Below are positions 1 through 5,298 of a DNA stretch of 7,356 nucleotides, one piece after another; position 1 is the stretch's first letter, and each line of letters begins with the position of its first letter. The DNA is taken from contig JACWAG010000340.1 in assembly GCA_014874425.1 (NCBI GenBank), positions 1-7,356 of the forward strand. The letters are read 5' to 3'. The notes beneath the pieces were generated by a model. That model did no database searches, was not told the origin of the DNA, and saw nothing but the letters and a program-made list of their open reading frames with translations. A program made the translations under genes and the position numbers. The DNA comes from Syntrophaceae bacterium (GTDB taxonomy: Bacteria; Desulfobacterota; Desulfomonilia; Desulfomonilales; Desulfomonilaceae).

Positions 1-1534
1 CCTCCATATCGATCAGGTCTAATCGGTCATGTCTTGTCGGAAATGTCTTTTCGAGCCATTTGTGGATGACAGCGGCTGCATTCTTAATTTCAGGAGTCCA
101 TTCAGACTGAACGTCCATGAGATCGAGAGCTGATTGAAGGAAGCCGGTAATGTATCGTTTTTCCCAGGAATAGCCAGTCATAATGATGCTTTCGACCTGG
201 GACTCTAGCCGACTCAAACTCTGTATGTGCCGATTCATCCTTGCCAGAGCATTGTCGAAATCGGCTATCCCTTTCTCAAGTAGCTTTTTCTCCATATTTA
301 TGAGCGTGCCACCAATTATTGCCAATGGTGTCCTAAGCTCGTGCGAAAGGTGGTTCAATACCTTGGACTTGACACGGTTCATATTTTCCAAATCGCGGTA
401 AGACTTCATCAATTCTTCGAAGAACGTGGTGTTTTCTACCGCCAGGGCCACAACACCAGCCAGTGAAGTCAGGAGTTGAACATCGTCTTCAGAAAATCGA
501 CCTTCTTTTTTGTTCATAACAACCAGGCAACCTATGGTCTTTTCCCTGGTGTTTAAAGGGACAATAATTTCATTTCTTATGACAAGACCAGTTAGCTCTT
601 CGAAGGCCCTGAAAAATAGCGGATTGATACTAGGGTCGTTTATGAGAGCGGATTCGCCTAATTTGAAGACCTCACCACTTATGCTCCCCTCGATGGGAAG
701 CCTGAGGTCCATTCCTGTAGAGCTGATCAACCCTCGAGTATCCTGAATCTCCCTCCAGTAAAGATCTTCACGGCGCTCATCATAAAGGAGAACACCGCCA
801 GCTTCAGTTTCCATGGCGCTTCTCAAATCGCTGATGATGACTTCGAGAAGATGGTCCAGATCCATGGTAGCAGTAACAGCCATACTCGAGCGATATAACA
901 TCTCGAGGGCGTCACGGGATTGTTTAAGTTTCTTGTAAAAGGTGGCGTTCTCTACCGCTAAAGCGACGCTCGACGCCATTGAACTCAAGAGCGCCTCATC
1001 CTGCTCCGTGAAATCACCTCCGATTTTGTTCATGGCCATCAACACACCGATGGTTTTCTCTGGGGTCCGGAGTGGAACCTGCAACACCTTATGAATTTCA
1101 AAACCGCTTTTTGCTGATATTCCAGGATAGTAGCGGGGATCTTTCGACGTATCGTTAACTATAGCCGATTCATTATGCTGAAATACCCAACCGGCTATAC
1201 TGCTATCCATCGGGAATCTTAGAATCTCGGTTTGAGTGGCAAGAATCTTTCTAGCGTCTTTTACCTGGCGCCAGTATAAGTCGCCACGATTTTCATCATA
1301 TAAAAGAACGCCACTTCCTTCCGTGAGAAGCGCCTTGTTAACTTCATCTATAACAATTAGCAACAATTCGTCCAGGTCCATGGTAGACGCTAAGGCCTGA
1401 GATATATTGCATATTACCGCCAAGTCGAAAAGTTCATGATGCTCCTGATCCATTGCAGTATCGATAAGCTGACCAGTCAAACGTTCTAAGTCTTGAACTC
1501 GCCGTTCCAATTCTTCATACGTCGGTTTTCGCAT
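1..1534 (-). CDS. Soluble sensor histidine kinase with two tandem GAF domains (3' end cut by window edge)
   Basis: Reading the minus strand from the ATG at 1534 gives 511 residues without a stop, running off the left edge. Residues 1-40 are a charged helical stretch starting MRKPTYEELERRVQDLER, an N-terminus often seen in deltaproteobacterial sensor kinases. GAF domain 1 covers about 35-200 and GAF domain 2 about 210-372. Next comes a HisKA dimerisation domain with the H-box HLSHELRTPL, so His398 should be the phosphorylated residue. The N, G1 and G2 boxes of the ATPase domain are not reached and must lie beyond the edge. I see no signal peptide or membrane segment, so it probably senses a cytosolic ligand or redox state; the ligand cannot be told. 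The start is supported by AGGAG 8 nt upstream (1543-1547). It lies 68 nt after the radical SAM gene, so the two may be co-transcribed. No response regulator is visible. Confidence 0.93.
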   Translation of the reverse strand, partial: MRKPTYEELERRVQDLERLTGQLIDTAMDQEHHELFDLAVICNISQALASTMDLDELLLIVIDEVNKALLTEGSGVLLYDENRGDLYWRQVKDARKILATQTEILRFPMDSSIAGWVFQHNESAIVNDTSKDPRYYPGISAKSGFEIHKVLQVPLRTPEKTIGVLMAMNKIGGDFTEQDEALLSSMASSVALAVENATFYKKLKQSRDALEMLYRSSMAVTATMDLDHLLEVIISDLRSAMETEAGGVLLYDERREDLYWREIQDTRGLISSTGMDLRLPIEGSISGEVFKLGESALINDPSINPLFFRAFEELTGLVIRNEIIVPLNTREKTIGCLVVMNKKEGRFSEDDVQLLTSLAGVVALAVENTTFFEELMKSYRDLENMNRVKSKVLNHLSHELRTPLAIIGGTLINMEKKLLEKGIADFDNALARMNRHIQSLSRLESQVESIIMTGYSWEKRYITGFLQSALDLMDVQSEWTPEIKNAAAVIHKWLEKTFPTRHDRLDLIDME

Positions 1535-1542
1535 CAATCGGT

Positions 1543-1547
1543 CTCCT
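1543..1547 (-). promoter_or_regulatory. Ribosome binding site of the histidine kinase gene
   Basis: AGGAG on the minus strand, 8 nt before the ATG at 1534. It fixes the kinase start and shows that the gene has its own strong initiation signal inside the 68-nt spacer after the radical SAM gene. Confidence 0.7.
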
Positions 1548-1602
1548 GGCTTTCTGGGCGCCCGGATCTATTTTTGGGGATTGATCCCATGAAAGCATCC
1601 TT

Positions 1603-2853
1603 TTAAATCCCTGATGTGGATCTGCAAGATTCTCTGAAATTATTGACGCCCGTAAAGAACTCCCTCATCATGATGACCCACCAATAGAGTCCTTTTCGAG
1701 TTAGTCTAAGTATTTTACCGTTCTTCTGTAAAGATCCAATAAGCCGAAAACCCAAAATTTCTTTCCACATTGTTTTTTGAAAATTACCCGAGAAAACTCG
1801 TTCCGCCATTTCCAAGTCCAGCGAAGAGCCAAAAAGTCTCATCATGAAATAGTATCTAGCCCGTTCTTTGAGACTAAATTCTTTGCGCGCCATCAAGGGG
1901 AATTTTCCCGCGTTGACCTGCGCGATATAGTCTGGGACTGAAAAAGTATTGGCGAGACACTGACCCTGAACATAACCGAATGAACCGCTGCCCACGCCTA
2001 CATATTCATCATAGTCAACTATATATTCGTCAATCATCGTCTTTTTTCTCGAAAAGCACCATGCTGTGCCGATTGTGTATTCGTCGTTCAATAAATTATA
2101 TATCTCATTATAGAATGATTTCTCCTGGCGATAACTTATGGATCCGAATCGTCGGGCCAACTCGTTCTTCGTGATATCCGATACCATCAATGGGTAGAAT
2201 GTCACTTGATCCGACCTAATTTCCTTAATGGTTGCTATATCATTATGCAACATTTCAATAGTTTGAGTGGGAAAGTTGAAAATCATATCAACATTAAGGG
2301 TATCGAGTCGACCTAAAACACGAGACAGTCTATCCTTTATTTCTTCGCCGGACCCGTATTTGTGATAACGGCTCATTTGCTTAAGCATGGAATCATCGAA
2401 ACTTTGCACGCCTACAGACAACCGATTTACACCGGAGTCAACGAGAACCTGAACAATTTCGTCAGTTAAGTGGTTTGGATTTGTTTCAAGCGAAACTTCT
2501 TCAACACCAAAATTCTTCCTGAGACCAGTCAAAAGAGAACTGATTTCGCGCGGCATCACAGTTGGGGTGCCGCCTCCGACATACACAGACTTGAAATCAA
2601 ACCCCATGTCCTTATACATTTGAATTTCCAGGTTCAGCGCCCTGAAGTACTGCTCTGCCAGGTCCTTCTCGAAAATATATCTGTTAAAAGAGCAGTAAGG
2701 ACAAAGCTCCTCACAAAATGGCACGTGTATGTATATCAGATAACTGGTGTCGTCTTCCGGAGCAGGTGGAGTCACATCTATAAATTCATTGAAACTTAGG
2801 CTATTGGAGAAGTTTTGTTTAAGATATTTAGTGAGCGCCGTCTCTAATAACAT
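1603..2853 (-). CDS. HemW/HemN-like radical SAM protein of unassigned function
   Basis: A 416-residue radical SAM enzyme of the coproporphyrinogen III oxidase-like group. The [4Fe-4S]/SAM motif is CEELCPYC (Cys47, Cys51, Cys54, CX3CX2C), followed by Phe56 where true HemN has an extra Cys. GGGTP at 93-97, ETNPNHL at 123-129 and RLSVGVQSFDD at 144-154 are typical core motifs. The region before the glycine-rich GVGSGSFGY (286-294) reads IDEYIVDYDEY, where HemW carries its heme-binding HNxxYW, so the heme-chaperone role is doubtful. The C-terminus is unusual, with WWVIMMREFF at 391-400. Likely cytosolic. There is an in-frame TAA five codons before the ATG at 2853, so no earlier ATG is possible. 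The ribosome binding site is weak: only AAGAAAG, about 11 nt upstream. It may be named HemW or HemN in automatic annotation; I would call it a radical SAM protein only. The fold is certain, the function unknown. Confidence 0.92.
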   Translation of the reverse strand: MLLETALTKYLKQNFSNSLSFNEFIDVTPPAPEDDTSYLIYIHVPFCEELCPYCSFNRYIFEKDLAEQYFRALNLEIQMYKDMGFDFKSVYVGGGTPTVMPREISSLLTGLRKNFGVEEVSLETNPNHLTDEIVQVLVDSGVNRLSVGVQSFDDSMLKQMSRYHKYGSGEEIKDRLSRVLGRLDTLNVDMIFNFPTQTIEMLHNDIATIKEIRSDQVTFYPLMVSDITKNELARRFGSISYRQEKSFYNEIYNLLNDEYTIGTAWCFSRKKTMIDEYIVDYDEYVGVGSGSFGYVQGQCLANTFSVPDYIAQVNAGKFPLMARKEFSLKERARYYFMMRLFGSSLDLEMAERVFSGNFQKTMWKEILGFRLIGSLQKNGKILRLTRKGLYWWVIMMREFFTGVNNFRESCRSTSGI

Positions 2854-2913
2854 TCTAGGAGTTCTTTCTTAGTGGAATAGGTCATTTGGCATGGACATGG
2901 GCTGTGAATCTCT

Positions 2914-2955
2914 TCAAAAAAGATAAACCTGGATCGTCTAGCTTCTATGATCCAG
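2914..2955 (-). terminator. Probable Rho-independent terminator after mrp
   Basis: On the minus strand CTGGATC (2955-2949) pairs with GATCCAG (2935-2929). The 13-nt loop contains a possible inner TAG/CTA pairing. A U-rich tail with six consecutive T (2921-2916) follows after GTTTATC. The stem is only 7 bp and the T-run starts a few bases late, so strength is uncertain. Its position 58 nt after the mrp stop and about 60 nt before the radical SAM start fits the end of the hdr-mrp transcript. Confidence 0.55.
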
Positions 2956-2984
2956 TATCTATTAGTTCGCACGGTTTTTCCATA

Positions 2985-3012
2985 GCGCCAGAATGATAAG
3001 GCGCCAGATGAT
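2985..3012. repeat. Short imperfect direct repeat next to the mrp stop codon
   Basis: GCGCCAGAATGAT at 2985-2997 and GCGCCAGATGAT at 3001-3012 on the plus strand differ by one base insertion and are spaced 16 nt apart. The second copy abuts the mrp stop codon. Only two copies exist and no function can be assigned; it may be a small slippage duplication. Confidence 0.5.
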
Positions 3013-3013
3013 C

Positions 3014-3880
3014 TTAGTGCTTCTTCAGACGTGGAGATGATAACGCCAATATAGGACTTATGATTTGCTCAAAAGCCTTTGTCGTGGGCGAGGCGGGATA
3101 TTCTGTCACAAAGGGTTTTCCATCATCCGAAGAGGCCACAATCCTGGGGTCAATGGGAATGCTCCCAAGAAAACGGAAGCCTGTCTCCCTGGCCAGTTTC
3201 TCTCCGCCGCCAGTCTTGAACAACGGGTGATTAGACCCACATGTTGGACAAACGTAGCCACTCATATTCTCAATTATACCGAATATCGGCATTCCTAGAC
3301 TTTTACAAAAGTTTATCGACTTCCTGACATCCCGAATGGCCACTTTTTGCGGGGTAGTGACTATGATAGCCTGGGATTTCGGAGGCGCCATCTGACAAAT
3401 GGAAAGAGGTTCGTCACCGGTACCGGGGGGCGCGTCGACGATGAGGAAATCGAGGTCCCCCCAGTCAACCTCCGAAAGAAATTCATGGATCATGCGGTGT
3501 TTCATGGGTCCCCTCCAGATCACTGCCTGGTCCTTGTTGTCATGGATGACGAATTCCATCGACATGACTTTGAAATTCTTGGCGATTCTAATAGGTTCAA
3601 GCCTCATCCCAATACCACGTCCTACTTCTGCTCCTTCGAGTCTTAACATCGTAGGAACACTCGGACCGTGAATATCAATGTCAAGAAGCCCAACTTCTTT
3701 ATCGGAAGCAGCTAATGCCGCTGCCAAATTTACAGCAACAGTGCTTTTGCCGACCCCTCCCTTTCCTGACAGTATTAGCAAGGTGTTGTCTATTCGTGTC
3801 AGAGTATCGGCCAGTTTTAGATCTTCACGAAGTTCTTCTATCTGTTCTTTTGTTAATGGCGGTTTTTTCTTCTCAGTCAT
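3014..3880 (-). CDS. mrp: Mrp/ApbC/NBP35-family P-loop ATPase, Fe-S cluster carrier
   Basis: This 288-residue protein belongs to the SIMIBI-class Mrp family, which binds and transfers [4Fe-4S] clusters in the cytosol. Seen directly: the deviant Walker A GKGGVGKST at 39-47, Walker A' DIDIHGPS at 67-74, the switch II motif DAPPGTGD at 149-156, and the CPTC pair (Cys211, Cys214) that bridges a cluster across the dimer. It lacks both the N-terminal MIP18/DUF59 domain of longer bacterial Mrp proteins and the N-terminal four-cysteine cluster of NBP35, having only about 30 charged residues before the P-loop. AGGA lies 7 nt before the ATG (3888-3891). It follows hdrB by 20 nt on the same strand, so co-transcription is likely, and a role in loading clusters into the Hdr complex is a reasonable inference. 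The family is certain; the client proteins are not. Confidence 0.95.
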   Translation of the reverse strand: MTEKKKPPLTKEQIEELREDLKLADTLTRIDNTLLILSGKGGVGKSTVAVNLAAALAASDKEVGLLDIDIHGPSVPTMLRLEGAEVGRGIGMRLEPIRIAKNFKVMSMEFVIHDNKDQAVIWRGPMKHRMIHEFLSEVDWGDLDFLIVDAPPGTGDEPLSICQMAPPKSQAIIVTTPQKVAIRDVRKSINFCKSLGMPIFGIIENMSGYVCPTCGSNHPLFKTGGGEKLARETGFRFLGSIPIDPRIVASSDDGKPFVTEYPASPTTKAFEQIISPILALSSPRLKKH

Positions 3881-3887
3881 GTTAATT

Positions 3888-3891
3888 TCCT
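3888..3891 (-). promoter_or_regulatory. Ribosome binding site of mrp
   Basis: AGGA on the minus strand, 7 nt before the ATG at 3880. It lies in the 20-nt spacer after hdrB, leaving no room for a separate promoter apart from one inside hdrB. Confidence 0.6.
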
Positions 3892-3900
3892 ATAGCGGGT

Positions 3901-4794
3901 TCAGGATATCCCGATCCCTTCCAGCAATTTCTTTGATTTAACCCTGTGCACGTCTAGTCCCACTTCCTTCGGACTCATCCCCAGAGACAACCCGATTAGT
4001 TGAGTCAGATAGAAGGTAGGTACTTTTACCAGGTCCTTGAATTTCCTTGAAAGCGCTATTTGTCCCATATCGAACTGTTCAAAACAGGAAGGACAAATAA
4101 CTGAAAGCGCTTCTATGTCCCTTTCCCTTATGTGTCGCAATTTTTCTTTCACAATTGCATAACCCGCGTCCTGGTCGGAATTTGCGCCCAATGGAGATCC
4201 GCAGCATAGAAACTTTCTGGAATATTCCGTGGGTTCCATTCCGATAATGGACAACAGATGGTCCATTTTGACCGGCACATAAGATTCGGACTCCGACAGT
4301 TCTTCCGGATACATCACTTTTGGAGGCCGAAAATAATGACATCCATAATGGCACCCTACTTTTAATGGAAGCTCGCGAACTTTTTCTTTAATCAGCTTTT
4401 CTATCACACTGTCCTGATACAAAACATCCAGAATATGAGTAACTTCTATAGTCCCTTTAAAATGATGGTTCTGTTCTTCGAGTATCCGGTTTACTTTCCG
4501 CCTTTTCGAGTCGCTCTTTTTAAGGGTGTGGTTTGCTTCCTTCAAAGTATTCACACAACCGGAACACAGCGTCATTAGATTAAGCCCAGCCTCTTCAGCC
4601 ATGCAAAGGTTCAGGGCCGCCAGAGCGAGCCATGAATCATAGTGGACCATTTTGAGGCTGGTTGGTGGGGGACAGCAAGCGAAAGGCAGATCTACTAGAT
4701 CTATACCAAGCCGTTGGCATACGTTGCGGGTTGCGGCTTCAAAACCTGGGTATTTGATGGGGATGGCGCATCCCAAATAAATAGCGTATTTCAT
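3901..4794 (-). CDS. hdrB: Heterodisulfide reductase subunit B (HdrB-like), noncubane Fe-S catalytic subunit
   Basis: From the ATG at 4794 this is a 297-residue protein with both CCG domains intact. The first Cys set is Cys9, Cys40-Cys41, Cys77 and Cys80; the second is Cys148 (or Cys152), Cys197-Cys198, Cys234 and Cys237. In methanogen HdrB these residues hold two noncubane [4Fe-4S] clusters that cleave the CoM-S-S-CoB disulfide. In bacteria the natural disulfide or other acceptor is mostly unknown. I chose ATG 4794 because the family starts MKYAxxLGC and AAGGA sits just upstream (4799-4803). A GTG at 4833 would add 13 poorly conserved residues and begin 3 nt after the hdrC stop; it remains the alternative. 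No membrane segment is seen, so the protein is a soluble partner of HdrC. The spacer to mrp is 20 nt. Confidence 0.94.
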   Translation of the reverse strand: MKYAIYLGCAIPIKYPGFEAATRNVCQRLGIDLVDLPFACCPPPTSLKMVHYDSWLALAALNLCMAEEAGLNLMTLCSGCVNTLKEANHTLKKSDSKRRKVNRILEEQNHHFKGTIEVTHILDVLYQDSVIEKLIKEKVRELPLKVGCHYGCHYFRPPKVMYPEELSESESYVPVKMDHLLSIIGMEPTEYSRKFLCCGSPLGANSDQDAGYAIVKEKLRHIRERDIEALSVICPSCFEQFDMGQIALSRKFKDLVKVPTFYLTQLIGLSLGMSPKEVGLDVHRVKSKKLLEGIGIS

Positions 4795-4796
4795 AG

Positions 4797-4803
4797 CTTC
4801 CTT
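4797..4803 (-). promoter_or_regulatory. Ribosome binding site favouring the ATG start of hdrB
   Basis: AAGGAAG on the minus strand lies just upstream of the ATG at 4794. The gap is short (4 nt after AGGA) but usable. Together with the family-typical N-terminus it favours this start over the GTG at 4833. Confidence 0.5.
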
Positions 4804-4836
4804 GTCATCAACGGGGCCATTTGAAGGACCCACATT

Positions 4837-5298
4837 TTAAAATTCCACGACTTCGTCCAATCGTGTTTTCTTAAAGATTTCGCGAACTTCATCAATAGGA
4901 ACAGGCAACAGAGGCGCCAAACCATGGTGAGCCCTCATCTCGTCAAGCTGATGAACAATCATGGACCTGCCTGTCTTGGCCAGAAGCTCAATAGCAATTT
5001 CCAACTTGTCAGGAATGTTTCCACGTCTGGCCGCCGAGTTCCGTAAAGCTACCAAAAGGTCAGAAATAGGGATCTTTTGGGGACAACGGTCCTCGCAAAC
5101 ATTACATGTGCAGCATACCCACAGTCTTTCGTCTTCGACAATTTCATCGTGGCCAAGATTCAGGCATTTTAATATAGTCTCACGAGGACCAAGCGCGGGA
5201 GCAACCTCGATCGCTGGGCACGATCCCGTACAACGAGCGCACTGATAGCACTCGTACAATGCCTCTCTCGGGAAAAAATTCCATATTTTAACTGTCAT
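4837..5298 (-). CDS. hdrC: Heterodisulfide reductase subunit C (HdrC-like), ferredoxin-type relay
   Basis: A 153-residue soluble iron-sulfur protein. It contains two CX2CX2CX3C motifs: Cys17, Cys20, Cys23, Cys27 and Cys62, Cys65, Cys68, Cys72. Each binds a [4Fe-4S] cluster, and in the Hdr complex they pass electrons from HdrA to the catalytic HdrB. The second motif is written CCTCNVCEDRC, with an extra Cys63 that is probably not a ligand. Residues 95-150 are helical and lack cysteines, as in other HdrC proteins. Length is near the usual for a stand-alone soluble HdrC, with no fused membrane heme subunit (HdrE/DsrM type). The ATG overlaps the hdrA stop as ATGA, and AGGGGAG lies 7 nt upstream (5306-5312), so translation is coupled to hdrA. 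Confidence 0.95.
   Translation of the reverse strand: MTVKIWNFFPREALYECYQCARCTGSCPAIEVAPALGPRETILKCLNLGHDEIVEDERLWVCCTCNVCEDRCPQKIPISDLLVALRNSAARRGNIPDKLEIAIELLAKTGRSMIVHQLDEMRAHHGLAPLLPVPIDEVREIFKKTRLDEVVEF

Noticed and set aside
183..746. Open frames on the plus strand opposite the histidine kinase, and similar ones opposite the other genes
   Set aside because: They resemble no known protein and lie opposite strongly conserved domains; they are shadows of the minus-strand genes.
1555..1602. Short inverted repeats GGGCGCCC and GGGATCAATCCC between the radical SAM stop and the kinase start
   Set aside because: Stems are 4-5 bp with tiny loops and no following T-run on the minus strand, so no terminator or operator can be supported.
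1603..2853. Naming the radical SAM gene hemN or hemW
   Set aside because: The extra HemN cysteine and the HemW HNxxYW motif are both absent.
2854..2913. A promoter for the radical SAM gene, with TTGAAG as a possible -35 box
   Set aside because: No -10 box stands at a suitable distance.
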